Shown: in pieces, positions 1-8,107 of the stretch
Position numbering within the stretch: position 1 is the first letter of the stretch
Layout of the letters: every line of letters starts with the position of its first letter
Assembly (NCBI GenBank): GCA_021202515.1
Contig: JAJQCW010000026.1
Span: 1-64,000, forward strand
DNA: 64,000 nt
Source: Clostridiales bacterium
GTDB lineage: Bacteria > Bacillota > Clostridia > Oscillospirales > Oscillospiraceae
Reading direction: 5' to 3'
Notes under the pieces: model-generated
The model's database searches: none
The model's input: the letters and a program-made list of their open reading frames with translations, nothing else
Told to the model about the DNA's origin: nothing
Program-made: the position numbers and the translations under genes

Positions 1-766
1 CACACCTTCTTGCCATCACCTTGTCTCCCGGTATCATATCGTAAATCTCAGTCAGGCCCTCCAGCGTTACGACCCAATCGTCTCCACCTCCGGCACCGGA
101 CATCAACAGGATCGGTATATCGATTTGTGTGGCATCATAAGGCCATTGACACGCTACTGCCAACTCATAGTTCGTGGGCGACAGCGCCACAGCAGCCTTA
201 TAAATATCCTTGTGGTCAGTATTGGTAATAGCATTTATCACGCCAACGCCGCCCTGGGAATGACCGATGATTCCCACATTGTCAAAGTCAATCTTCTGAT
301 AAAAAATACTCGGATTCCCTTCGTCATCTATGTATTCATTCAGAAGTTCCAGATAACGGATGCACATTTCAGCGCCGAACGAATTCCAGGAATAGGTTTC
401 TTCCGTGGCTATGACGATGAAGCCATAGGAAGCGTAAAACTGATGCTGCGCCGTGGACAAAGAGCCTTTCCACCCTGTTCCATTGCATACAACAATGACA
501 GGATACGTTTTGTCCTCCGTCTCCAACTCTGTCGGATAGCTGATCTCGTATTTCTCGAAAACCTGCACGGCGGTTTGTTCATAATAGGATGTAGCATAGG
601 GGCCGGTCTCCAGATAGGCCGCTTCAATGGTGCCGCCAGTCTCTATGCTGTCACGGTAATTCTCCTTTAAGGAGCTGTCTCTGTGCGTCAGCCAGAAAAG
701 GAATACAGCAATCAAAGCGACGATTACTAAGAGTATGATCCCGATTATCTTCAACACCTTTTTCAT
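1..766 (-). CDS. alpha/beta hydrolase, membrane-anchored (3' end outside window)
   Basis: This gene starts at 766 and runs off the left edge, so only the first 255 residues are visible. Residues 4-26 form one hydrophobic segment, an uncleaved signal anchor that would place the enzyme outside the membrane. The nucleophile elbow GHSQGG lies at about residues 168-173 (Ser170), and an oxyanion-hole-like NGTG stands near residue 96. The acid and histidine of the triad would be beyond the edge. It is a clear paralogue of the next gene, sharing the IETGGTIEA / IQTGGEIEA block after the anchor and the NGTG and SQGG motifs. GGAGAGAGGA precedes the ATG. It is the last visible gene of a four-gene minus-strand cassette. 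The family is sound; the substrate is unknown, with dienelactone hydrolase or lipase-type esters the likeliest. Confidence 0.85.
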   Translation of the reverse strand, partial: MKKVLKIIGIILLVIVALIAVFLFWLTHRDSSLKENYRDSIETGGTIEAAYLETGPYATSYYEQTAVQVFEKYEISYPTELETEDKTYPVIVVCNGTGWKGSLSTAQHQFYASYGFIVIATEETYSWNSFGAEMCIRYLELLNEYIDDEGNPSIFYQKIDFDNVGIIGHSQGGVGVINAITNTDHKDIYKAAVALSPTNYELAVACQWPYDATQIDIPILLMSGAGGGDDWVVTLEGLTEIYDMIPGDKVMARRC

Positions 767-798
767 TTTCCTCTCTCCTGATTTGTAATGGTATACTT

Positions 799-1734
799 TT
801 ATTCTATATCGATCTGTACATCCTGATAAAGTTCATTGCTCCATAGTTCCGCATCCTCTCCGACAAACGCCTTTGCCGCTTCCTCGTCATCCTGTAGCTG
901 CCACATAAACCATGCAACAACATATCCACCGGCAGAGTACATCATATCATCATGCGTCATTCCAATTTTTCGAGCCATGATTTTAGTCGTAGAAATCTTT
1001 TCATATATTTGGTTCATCTGTTCCAGTGGTATCACAATCTCTGTTTCAAATTCACCTTCGGTACCTGCGAACATCAATATAGGACAGTTCACTGCTGCGC
1101 TGTCGTATGGGTAATCAGTCATCTGCATTGCCGTCGATTCGCTGACTGGTGATAATGCCACAGCTGTCTTAAAATATTCGCTTTCATCATACTTTGTCAG
1201 AACATTGAAAACAGCTGCCCCACCTTGTGAAAATCCTGTAATTCCTATATTTTCTTCGTCTATCTTATGATAGAAAATGCTATCCGGATTATCATTTTCT
1301 TCCAGCATATGGTTTAATGTATCTACAGTAGTCTGACCTGTTCCTGTTCCCTTGTCCTGTGTGCCAACCACGATAAATCCCCAGGAAGCATACAATTCAA
1401 ATTCGGGTTCATATCTTGTGGCTTTTCCGCCTGTTCCATTTACAACCAGAATCATTGGGTATACTTCCTGATTGCTTTCCATCTCAGCCGGATAATAAAT
1501 TGTATATTTCTTAATAGGGTCAGGGGCTTTTTCTGTTACCTTTTTTGTTTCCAGTTCCCCCATTTTCAAATAATAAGCTTCAATTTCGCCGCCTGTTTGA
1601 ATGTTTTCATAGTATTTTCCCCGTATATACGGACTATTGTCTGCGTATAGATATCCCGCTGTCAACAGGACTGCTAAAACAGCAAGAATACTGATTAGTA
1701 TCTTCATTATTTTTTTCAGTTTTTTCATTTTCAT
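799..1734 (-). CDS. alpha/beta hydrolase, membrane-anchored
   Basis: A 311-residue esterase-type hydrolase with an N-terminal membrane anchor (about residues 10-30). The nucleophile elbow GFSQGG is at about residues 167-172 (Ser169). A likely acid lies in FAGTEGE and a late histidine in GMTHDD, so the triad looks complete. It is a paralogue of the truncated gene downstream and lies 6 bp after the third hydrolase. AAGGAAC sits 3 nt before the first ATG and 9 nt before the ATG at 1728, so translation may begin at 1728. The DNA is visibly more AT-rich than the rest of the window, which suggests a different origin. The substrate is unknown. Confidence 0.87.
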   Translation of the reverse strand: MKMKKLKKIMKILISILAVLAVLLTAGYLYADNSPYIRGKYYENIQTGGEIEAYYLKMGELETKKVTEKAPDPIKKYTIYYPAEMESNQEVYPMILVVNGTGGKATRYEPEFELYASWGFIVVGTQDKGTGTGQTTVDTLNHMLEENDNPDSIFYHKIDEENIGITGFSQGGAAVFNVLTKYDESEYFKTAVALSPVSESTAMQMTDYPYDSAAVNCPILMFAGTEGEFETEIVIPLEQMNQIYEKISTTKIMARKIGMTHDDMMYSAGGYVVAWFMWQLQDDEEAAKAFVGEDAELWSNELYQDVQIDIE

Positions 1735-1740
1735 TGTTCC

Positions 1741-2718
1741 TTATTTTACCAGCAGATAGGTCGCCAGGTATTCCTCGACGGTCTGCATATATAGGATATA
1801 CAGATCGTTGTCGTTTTGCAAGGCGTGACCGGAATGGGGGAATTCGATATATTCATAGGTCACGCCGTTTTCTTCCAATGCGTTCACCAGCCACTTTGCA
1901 GACGCAAACGGGCAGACCTTGTCATAAGCGCCATAGGCGCAGACAGTCGGCACTGAATTCTCTGTGACCCACATATAGCCGGAGATAGGGCGTATGGCTT
2001 CTTCATATTCCTCCGTACCGAGAACGTCCATATCTATTTCTGTCCCGGCCATAACGCCAAAGAGATACGCAGCCGCTTCCGCATTCTGATCCAATCCGTA
2101 GCATGTCCAGTCCTCTGCATAAAAGCTGGATGGGCCGACGGCCTCAAAGAGCATGGTCACAGGAATGGGAGACTCGTCCGAATCCCGATAGGCGTAGAGC
2201 ATGGCCAGCGTTCCACCGGCACTCCCTCCGCCGATTGCCATGGCGTCCAGGTTGTAACCCATTTCAGCGGCTGCTTCGACTACAGCGGAAATACTGCTCT
2301 TGATCTCCATGGACTGAGAGTACACGCTAGCATCCGGGTGGTCATCGTCCCGCAGGGTGTAATTAATGCCCGCAGCAACGTATCCCTTCGAGCAGAGCCA
2401 CTGGAGCATTTCGGTATCATCCGACTTATCGCCGGTGGTAAAGCCGCCTGCATGAAGGTATACGACCAGTCCATAAGTTTCCTTTGTGTTATCCGCAGGC
2501 ACATATAAATCAAATGTGTTTGACTCCCCGTCCCCATAGGACAGGTCGGTGTACACAGTTCCGATCTCATCGCTCCAGTCAACGGTGTATGCAGCCAGCG
2601 CCGGGGAGGTATAAGAAACCTTAAAGACTGCGGAGCCAATGAACGATACAAGGAATGCCGCAATGCTCAGCAAGATAAACAGCCCACGCCTGTTATGCTT
2701 TTTCTTCTCTCTGCTCAT
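1741..2718 (-). CDS. alpha/beta hydrolase, hormone-sensitive-lipase-like esterase
   Basis: A 325-residue hydrolase with an N-terminal anchor (about residues 12-33). It has the HSL/BD-FAE signature: the oxyanion motif HAGGF near residue 89 and the nucleophile motif GGGSAGG (Ser166). A candidate acid is in YGAYDKVCP and the catalytic histidine is in HSGHAL. It belongs to a different subfamily from the two downstream paralogues. Its ATG overlaps the stop codon of the upstream 46-residue membrane protein (ATGA), so the two are probably translationally coupled. The role is probably hydrolysis of small acyl or peptide esters at the cell surface; the substrate is not evident. Confidence 0.88.
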   Translation of the reverse strand: MSREKKKHNRRGLFILLSIAAFLVSFIGSAVFKVSYTSPALAAYTVDWSDEIGTVYTDLSYGDGESNTFDLYVPADNTKETYGLVVYLHAGGFTTGDKSDDTEMLQWLCSKGYVAAGINYTLRDDDHPDASVYSQSMEIKSSISAVVEAAAEMGYNLDAMAIGGGSAGGTLAMLYAYRDSDESPIPVTMLFEAVGPSSFYAEDWTCYGLDQNAEAAAYLFGVMAGTEIDMDVLGTEEYEEAIRPISGYMWVTENSVPTVCAYGAYDKVCPFASAKWLVNALEENGVTYEYIEFPHSGHALQNDNDLYILYMQTVEEYLATYLLVK

Positions 2719-2855
2719 AGGAAGTTACCTCCAAACAATGTTCCGCCAACCATCAGGTTGATAAACGCCCTGACCGCCAGCCGTCCTAAAAGCACCCCCA
2801 GCACGATGACGATCAATAGAATGATGACCCGTTTCCTTGTAAAAAACCTCTCCAT
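2715..2855 (-). CDS. small single-span membrane protein, translationally coupled to the esterase
   Basis: This 46-residue frame begins MERFFTRKRV, then has a hydrophobic span at about residues 10-30 and ends in GGNFL. The ATG is preceded by an excellent ribosome binding site (GGAGGG, 7 nt spacing). The stop TGA overlaps the ATG of the downstream esterase (CTATGAGC), a classic coupling junction. The positive residues before the span predict a cytoplasmic N-terminus. It may help insert or partner the anchored esterases. No family is recognised. The ribosome binding site, overlap and membrane-helix composition argue that it is a real gene. Confidence 0.7.
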   Translation of the reverse strand: MERFFTRKRVIILLIVIVLGVLLGRLAVRAFINLMVGGTLFGGNFL

Positions 2856-2881
2856 AAAATTTCCCTCCGTTCATTGTGACT

Positions 2882-2923
2882 ACTATATCTCTCTTGACAA
2901 AGTGGTGTAACAGTTGTACCATC
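2882..2923. promoter_or_regulatory. overlapping divergent promoters of esterase cassette and TetR stub
   Basis: On the plus strand TTGACA (2894-2899) stands 17 bp before TACCAT (2917-2922), pointing at the TetR stub. On the minus strand TTACAC (complement of 2905-2910) stands 17 bp before TATAGT (complement of 2882-2887), pointing at the esterase cassette. The two promoters overlap, as expected for a locally acting regulator. Confidence 0.6.
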
Positions 2924-3007
2924 AAGATGTGACGATTGTACCATCCGCTTTTGCCGGGGTCAATACTTCGCACAAAAATGGCACAAAACAGGGAGGTTTG
3001 TACCATC
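2914..3007 (+). promoter_or_regulatory. three direct copies of TTGTACCATC, candidate TetR operators
   Basis: The 10-mer TTGTACCATC occurs at 2914-2923, 2936-2945 and 2998-3007. The first overlaps the plus-strand -10 region, the second lies between the promoter and the gene, and the third ends just before the TetR stub's GTG. Direct repeats in such a divergent region suggest a binding site. The regulator that would bind them is truncated here. Confidence 0.5.
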
Positions 3008-3112
3008 GTGAATAACGAAGAAAAGAACACCTATGTAAAAAAACAAATCACCGAGGCGCTGCTGAAACTGCTTGAGCAGCTCGGTCATCTCCTCGTTTTT
3101 CAGTACCTTTAA
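3008..3112 (+). pseudogene. TetR-type regulator, 5' stub only
   Basis: A GTG start after GGGAGG opens a frame beginning VNNEEKNTYVKKQITEAL. This matches the opening helix of TetR-family regulators, where a YVKxxIxxALLxLL helix precedes the helix-turn-helix. The similarity stops after about 24 residues at roughly 3075-3085 and the frame closes at 3112, so the helix-turn-helix and ligand domain are absent. It is divergent from the esterase cassette and was presumably its regulator before truncation. The remainder of the frame runs antisense through the sigG fragment. Confidence 0.6.
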
Positions 3113-3154
3113 TTTGGCGGTGTTCACGCCGCAGATCTCCACTTTGCCCCGCAT
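3062..3154 (-). pseudogene. sigG: sporulation sigma factor SigG, N-terminal fragment only
   Basis: From the ATG at 3154 (AAGGAGG 11 nt upstream) the product begins MRGKVEICGVNTAKLKVLKN and continues EEMTELLKQFQ. This is the highly conserved start of RNA polymerase sigma-G (KVEICGVxTxKLxVLKNxEM). After about 31 residues the similarity ends, and the frame reads into sequence complementary to the TetR stub until a stop at 2960-2962. Sigma regions 1.2-4 are missing. An intact sigG is expected elsewhere if this genome still sporulates. Confidence 0.75.
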
Positions 3155-3256
3155 AAAAATCAGGCCCTCCTTGCCGGATGTGGTAACACCAGTTTTCCCG
3201 GCAAAGGGGCGGCTATGCAGTCGGTTTCGGGGAGATTTTGGGGCAGGGGAGGATAG

Positions 3257-3295
3257 CGAACCCCTCCGGCAGCGCATTGCCGCCGGAGGGGTTCG
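3257..3295 (-). terminator. hairpin downstream of the symporter gene
   Basis: A perfect 14-bp stem (3257-3270 with 3282-3295) and an 11-nt loop lie 35 bp after the symporter's stop. No T-run follows on the minus strand, so termination strength is uncertain. Confidence 0.55.
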
Positions 3296-3329
3296 ATTGG
3301 TTTCAGTCTCTCAGTTGGATCAGTGGAAG

Positions 3330-4628
3330 TTACTTCTTCGCCGGAGCCACGTCCTCGCGGTTGAAGATCTCGCGGTTCAGCGCGTGGTTCTGGTGGGAAA
3401 CGATGATGGTGCAGACCGCGTCGCCGGTGATGTTGACGGCGGTGCGCAGCATATCCAGGATACGGTCGATGCCCATGATGAGGGCGATGCCCTCGGTGGG
3501 CAGACCCACGGAGGAGAGCACCATAGACAAGGTGACCAGGCCCACAGAGGGGACGCCGGCGGTGCCGATGGAGGCCAGGGTGGCTGTGGCGATGACCGTC
3601 AAAATCTCCGCCGGGCCGAGGTTCACACCGTAGACCTGGGCGATGAAGATGACCGCCACGCCCTGCATGATGGAGGTACCGTCCATGTTGATGGTGGCGC
3701 CCAGAGGGATGGTGAAGGAGCAAATTTTCCGGGAGACGCCCAGTTTGTTGGTCAGGGTGTCGATGGACAGGGGAATGGTGGCGTTAGAGGTAGCCGTGGT
3801 GAAGGCGAACATCTGCACCGGGAAGAACTTCTTCAGGAACGTGATGGGGTTCAGCCGGGTGAAAACCACCAACAGCAGCATATACACGCCGAAGCACTGA
3901 ATGACCAGAGCCAGCGTGACCGACCCCATGTATTTGAGCATGGGCAGAAAAGCGTCAAAGCCGATGCCCGCGAAGGTCTTGGCGATCATGCAGAACACGC
4001 CGATGGGAGCGATGGTCATGATGGACATGGTCATTTCCATCATCACGTCGTTAAACTGGCTGAAGAAGTTGGCCACGGTGCTGGCCTTGCTGCCCAGCTT
4101 GGCCAGCATCACGCCCACAAACAGCGCAAAGACGATGATGGGCAGCATATCGCCCTCGGCCAGTGAGTTGATGGGGTTCTTGGGGATGATGTTCAGCAGC
4201 GTGTCGGCAAAGCTGGTGGACTCTGCCACCGTCACCTCGGAGGTCTCAATGGCGTCCAGAGAGATGCCGATGCCGGGGTTGATGAGGGACGCGATGCTCA
4301 GGGCGACGCACACCGCCAGAGCGGTGGTACACAGGTAGAAAATGATGATGCGAACGCCTACGCCGCCCAGGGTCTTGGTGTCGCCGATAGCCATGCTGCC
4401 GCACACCAGCGAGCAGAACACCAGCGGGACCACCAGCATTTGCAGCAGACGCACGAAGCCCTGACCGATGACGTAGAGGATACCGTTGATGATGATGGTG
4501 TCCCGGATGTATCCCTCCGGCATAAAGTAGTGGATGAGCACGCCCACGATTGCGCCGCCGATCAGCGCGATAAAAATCTGGGAGGATAAGCCCAGCTTCT
4601 TCTTTTCTGTTTTCTCTTTTGCAGCCAT
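3330..4628 (-). CDS. dicarboxylate/amino acid:cation symporter (DAACS family)
   Basis: A 432-residue sodium- or proton-coupled symporter of the GltP/DctA/SstT family that imports glutamate, aspartate, serine or C4-dicarboxylates. Eight or so hydrophobic segments run throughout. The family hallmarks are all present: a serine-rich re-entrant region, the NMDGTSIMQG motif in TM7, SSVGLPTEG in the second re-entrant loop, and MGIDRILDMLRTAVNITGD with its substrate-binding Asp/Arg in TM8. Length is normal. The ATG overlaps the stop of the upstream reductase (TAATG), so the two are translated together. The exact substrate cannot be fixed from sequence. Confidence 0.92.
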   Translation of the reverse strand: MAAKEKTEKKKLGLSSQIFIALIGGAIVGVLIHYFMPEGYIRDTIIINGILYVIGQGFVRLLQMLVVPLVFCSLVCGSMAIGDTKTLGGVGVRIIIFYLCTTALAVCVALSIASLINPGIGISLDAIETSEVTVAESTSFADTLLNIIPKNPINSLAEGDMLPIIVFALFVGVMLAKLGSKASTVANFFSQFNDVMMEMTMSIMTIAPIGVFCMIAKTFAGIGFDAFLPMLKYMGSVTLALVIQCFGVYMLLLVVFTRLNPITFLKKFFPVQMFAFTTATSNATIPLSIDTLTNKLGVSRKICSFTIPLGATINMDGTSIMQGVAVIFIAQVYGVNLGPAEILTVIATATLASIGTAGVPSVGLVTLSMVLSSVGLPTEGIALIMGIDRILDMLRTAVNITGDAVCTIIVSHQNHALNREIFNREDVAPAKK

Positions 4629-5467
4629 TAGCCCTTTCCTCCTGTCGCTTTGATGTAGTCGGCCAGCGCCGTTTTCCAGTCCTTGGGTTCTTCCAGCCCC
4701 TCCAGCCGCAGCATCATGTTGTCCAGCACGGAGTACTTGGGCCGCATCCCGTGGTTGCTGTCTACCGGCACCAGGTTGGCGGTTTTTCCGGTGAGACGCA
4801 AAACCTCCTGGGCAAACTCATACCGGCTGCAACTGCCCTTGCAGACCGCGTGGTAGATGCCGTAGATGTCCTGGTCGATGAACTGCTTGATGACCTTCGC
4901 CAGCTCCACCGCGCTGGTGGGGCAGGCGATCTGGTTGATGGGAACGCGAAGCTCTGCGCCGCTGTCCGCGGCCTCCAGCACGGTGTTGACAAAGTCCTTG
5001 CCAATGCCGTACACCCAGGAGCTTCTGACGATGACATGGCGGGTGCTCAGAGACACGATCATCCGCTCCCCGGCGTACTTGGATTTGCCATAGACGTTGT
5101 TGGGCATGGCCACGTCAAACTCCGTGTAGGGGAAGGACTTGTTCAGGTCGAACACGTCGTCGGTGGAGAACTGGATGACCTTGCAGTTGACCGGCTCCGC
5201 CTCGGCGGCGATGTTCCGCGCGCCCAGGGCGTTGACGCGGTAAGCCTCGTCCGGGTTGTCCTCGCACTCCTGCGGGTCGGTGATACCCGCGCAGTTGATG
5301 ACCACGTCCGGGCGGTTGCGCTGCATGTACATCCGCACCTCGTCCCGGTCGGTCACGTCCACCTCGTCCTTGTCGGTGGGGAAAAGCTCATAGGATTGCA
5401 GGTTCAGCAGTTCCATCAGCGCGGAACCCACGTGGCCCTTCACCCCGACGATCCAAATTTTTTTCAT
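4628..5467 (-). CDS. SDR family sugar-nucleotide reductase (dTDP-4-dehydrorhamnose reductase-like)
   Basis: A 279-residue NAD(P)-dependent reductase of the RfbD/RmlD type. It has the N-terminal Rossmann motif GVKGHVGSA, an FSTDDVF block, and the catalytic YGKSKYAGE (YxxxK). It would reduce a 4-keto sugar nucleotide. No rfbA, rfbB or rfbC lies nearby, and it sits instead in an operon with an amino/dicarboxylate symporter, so a true rhamnose role is doubtful. An operon pairing of unrelated functions or another substrate is possible. The start has a purine-rich ribosome binding site (AAGGAGATGATG region). Confidence 0.8.
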   Translation of the reverse strand: MKKIWIVGVKGHVGSALMELLNLQSYELFPTDKDEVDVTDRDEVRMYMQRNRPDVVINCAGITDPQECEDNPDEAYRVNALGARNIAAEAEPVNCKVIQFSTDDVFDLNKSFPYTEFDVAMPNNVYGKSKYAGERMIVSLSTRHVIVRSSWVYGIGKDFVNTVLEAADSGAELRVPINQIACPTSAVELAKVIKQFIDQDIYGIYHAVCKGSCSRYEFAQEVLRLTGKTANLVPVDSNHGMRPKYSVLDNMMLRLEGLEEPKDWKTALADYIKATGGKG

Positions 5468-5632
5468 TGTTTCATCATCTCCTTAATACTTTGAAACGTT
5501 TCGTTTCACTATATCATATTTTGTCACCAAAGGCAACAAAAACATGGCGGAAAAAGACAAAATCAACATTTATTAAAGAATTTGTTGCGGCTGGAACGCA
5601 AAAAAACACCGCATTTCGCTGCGGGCGCAGAA

Positions 5633-5680
5633 AATCCCCCGCCGCGGTCGCGCCAGGCATGGCTGCGGCAGGGGATTTGT
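5633..5680 (-). terminator. hairpin downstream of ROK regulator
   Basis: Imperfect inverted repeat: AAATCCCC(C)GCCGC pairs with GCGGC(A)GGGGATTT, about 20 bp after the ROK stop codon. The 238-bp gap 5468-5705 otherwise holds only the reductase promoter region. Confidence 0.5.
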
Positions 5681-5705
5681 GTCCCCCGGGAAAGGGTGCA
5701 GGAGG

Positions 5706-6830
5706 TTAGATTTGGTCGATGAAGTCAGAGATAAAGTGCAGCGCCACGCCCACGCAGGTGGACCAGCTCAGGTAGCGGGACAGCTTCAGGAAGTCGCCGG
5801 TGGTTTCGAAGGAGCTAATGTTGCGCAGCCGGAACCGCAGGTCGTCCAGATAGGGGCCCATGAAGTGGGCCAGCACGCCGCCCAGGATGATGTCGCAGTC
5901 CAGCACCATGCGGATGTTGTTGATGCCGATGGCCAAGTGGTCCAGGTAGTCGCTCCAAATCTTCTGGTACTCGGTGTTACCGGCCTCCAGCGCCTCGAAG
6001 AACTCCTCCCGGGTGATGCCCAGGTCGGAGGAGATGCGGGCGGTGGAGCAGTACGCCTCCAGGCAGCCCCGGCGTCCGCACAGGCACCGCTGTCCGCCGG
6101 GGACGATGCACATATGGCCGAACTCGCCGCTGTGGTGGTGGCGGCCCATGTAACGCACGCCGTCCAGCAGCACTGCGCCGCCCACGCCCCGCTGGATGGA
6201 GAGATAGACCATGTTGTCGTGCTCCTGGTGGTTCCACCACTCGGCTACGCCGCCGGCGTTGGCGTCGTTTTCCACGAAGCAGGGATAGGGGATGTGCTCC
6301 GTCAGCTTGGCGATGGAGATGTCCTTGGAGGACAGGGTGCGGGAGAGGGTGACAATGCCCCGGTCGATGTCGGGGATGCCGGGCAGGGCGATGCCCACCC
6401 CCAGCAGACGGCTGCGGTCGATCTCATTGCTGTCCAGGAAGGACTCCAACTGGCTGCCGATCTCCTGGAAATAGGCGTCGCTGTCCTCAAAGTCGTGGGC
6501 GATGGTCTTTTGCGCCACCACCTTGGCCCGCAGATCGATGCAGACGATGTGGATGTGGTAGTTGGAGAGCATGATGCCCACGCTGTACTTGACGTTGGAG
6601 GCCACGCCAATGGCCCGGGGCTTCCGCCCGCCGGTGGAGTCGAAGGTGCCCTGGGTCTCCAACAGGCCGACCTCCTGCAATTCTTTCAGGTTCTGGCCCA
6701 CGGTGGGCAGACTCAGGTTCAGCGAGTGGGCCACGTCCTGCTTGGTGACAGGGGTATCGGAGGAGTAGATATAGCGGAAAACCCGGTTGCGGTTTTGTCT
6801 CCGAAGCTCAGCGGTGTTATAGGTCGGCAT
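5706..6830 (-). CDS. ROK family transcriptional regulator (NagC/XylR-like)
   Basis: A 374-residue repressor. Residues about 10-65 form a winged helix-turn-helix (RVFRYIYSSDTPVTKQDVAHSL region). A ROK sugar-kinase-like domain follows, with STGGRKPRAIG, the GVGGAVLLDG stretch and the zinc site GQRCLCGRRGCLEAYCS (CxCGxxGCxE) typical of active ROK proteins. Such proteins bind a sugar or sugar phosphate and release DNA. No sugar operon is adjacent: downstream on the same strand lie the reductase and symporter after a terminator-like hairpin, so the target is open. Confidence 0.88.
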   Translation of the reverse strand: MPTYNTAELRRQNRNRVFRYIYSSDTPVTKQDVAHSLNLSLPTVGQNLKELQEVGLLETQGTFDSTGGRKPRAIGVASNVKYSVGIMLSNYHIHIVCIDLRAKVVAQKTIAHDFEDSDAYFQEIGSQLESFLDSNEIDRSRLLGVGIALPGIPDIDRGIVTLSRTLSSKDISIAKLTEHIPYPCFVENDANAGGVAEWWNHQEHDNMVYLSIQRGVGGAVLLDGVRYMGRHHHSGEFGHMCIVPGGQRCLCGRRGCLEAYCSTARISSDLGITREEFFEALEAGNTEYQKIWSDYLDHLAIGINNIRMVLDCDIILGGVLAHFMGPYLDDLRFRLRNISSFETTGDFLKLSRYLSWSTCVGVALHFISDFIDQI

Positions 6831-7028
6831 TTGTCATCATCCTTTGCATAAAATTGTAGTATCGTTGGGGGAGAATCATAGAATAAATAAAACTGTCCAG
6901 ATGTCTATTTGATTTCTTTTAGAAAAGTGCCTATACACATATATAATAACACAATCAATTGAAATTGCACGCATTTTTTAAAATATAATTGAAAAAGCAA
7001 CGGCAAAATGGAACGGAGTGCGGCAGGC

Positions 7029-7952
7029 TCAACGGTTCACCAGCACGATGCCGCCCGCCACCAGAACAAGTGCCAGCAGCGTGGCAGGGGAGAAGAGGGA
7101 TTCCGCCAGCACCAGACTGGACAGCAGCGCCCCAAACACAGGCGTCAGGAAGGAAAAAACGGCGATTTTCCCCACCGGGTTGTATTTCAGCAAAAAGGTC
7201 CAAATGGTGAACCCCACGGCGGAGATGGTCACCAGCAGCACCATCAGCCCCACGCCGAAGGGCGCAGGAGCGCCGATTTTGCCGCCCAGCAGCAACCCCG
7301 CCCCCAGCAGCACACCGCCGCCCAGGGTCAGTTGCCAGCCGGTGATGAGGAAGGGGTCCCGGCCCTGGGTCAGCACCTTGGAGCAGATGGCTCCGGCAGA
7401 GACGAAACACACCGACAGCAGGATCATGCCCTCGCCCAGCAGGGCAAAGGGCTGCCCGCCCAGACTGCCGCCCAGGTTGACCAGCACCACGCCGGCCAGC
7501 CCCATCAGGCAGCCCAGCCACTTTTTTGCCGTCATCGGCTCTTTTTTTCGCCAGATCAGCGCGGAGAGCAGCACCGTCAGGAAGGCGGAGGCGGCGTTGA
7601 GGATGCTGGCCCGGACGCCGGTGGTGTGGGCCAGGCCAATGTAATAAAATAGGTATTGCCCCGTGGTCTGCACCAGGCCGATGGTCACGATACCCGGACC
7701 GTCCGCCCGGTGGGGGACGGGGAACCGGCGGTGGAGCAGGCTGCACAGGGTCAGCGTGGACAGCCCCGCCAGGGTGAAGCGGGTCCCGGCAAACACCATC
7801 AGGCAGGCGGGGGAGGAGGTGTCCACCTGAAAGGCGGCGTACCCCAGCTTCACCGAGGGGTAGGCGGCTCCCCACAGCAGGGTGGCGCACAGAGCCAGCA
7901 AAACGATGTGGGCAGAGTTTTGGTAAAAGGCCGCAGCCTTGGTTTCATTCAT
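7029..7952 (-). CDS. EamA/DMT superfamily transporter
   Basis: A 307-residue integral membrane protein with about ten hydrophobic helices arranged as two EamA repeats (first at roughly residues 15-145, second at 160-300). An LWGAAYPSVKLG motif sits in TM1 and TIWTFLLKYNPVGKIAVFSF in the second repeat. Members export metabolites or amino acids. I place the start at the ATG at 7952 (GAAGGGAA upstream) rather than an in-frame codon 75 bp earlier, because the extra segment is not membrane-like. It is monocistronic between the ROK gene and divergent recG. Confidence 0.87.
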   Translation of the reverse strand: MNETKAAAFYQNSAHIVLLALCATLLWGAAYPSVKLGYAAFQVDTSSPACLMVFAGTRFTLAGLSTLTLCSLLHRRFPVPHRADGPGIVTIGLVQTTGQYLFYYIGLAHTTGVRASILNAASAFLTVLLSALIWRKKEPMTAKKWLGCLMGLAGVVLVNLGGSLGGQPFALLGEGMILLSVCFVSAGAICSKVLTQGRDPFLITGWQLTLGGGVLLGAGLLLGGKIGAPAPFGVGLMVLLVTISAVGFTIWTFLLKYNPVGKIAVFSFLTPVFGALLSSLVLAESLFSPATLLALVLVAGGIVLVNR

Positions 7953-8107
7953 AGGAAAAATTCCCTTCACGAACAGTACCATAAGGGTATCACTTTTAGA
8001 AAATAATGTCCATTGGAGAAATTGCAAGACTTTCTTCCCAGACCGATGAATTTGTGGTAAAATAGAACAAAAATCGCCTCTTGGGACGAAGAAAGGAAGC
8101 GGTGGCT

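Noticed and set aside
1-3160. Integrated mobile element covering the esterase cassette
   Set aside because: No integrase, transposase, att repeats or tRNA target is visible. A rearrangement is supported, but a named element is not.
4628-5467. Rhamnose biosynthesis cluster
   Set aside because: Only the reductase-like gene is present; rfbA, rfbB and rfbC are missing.
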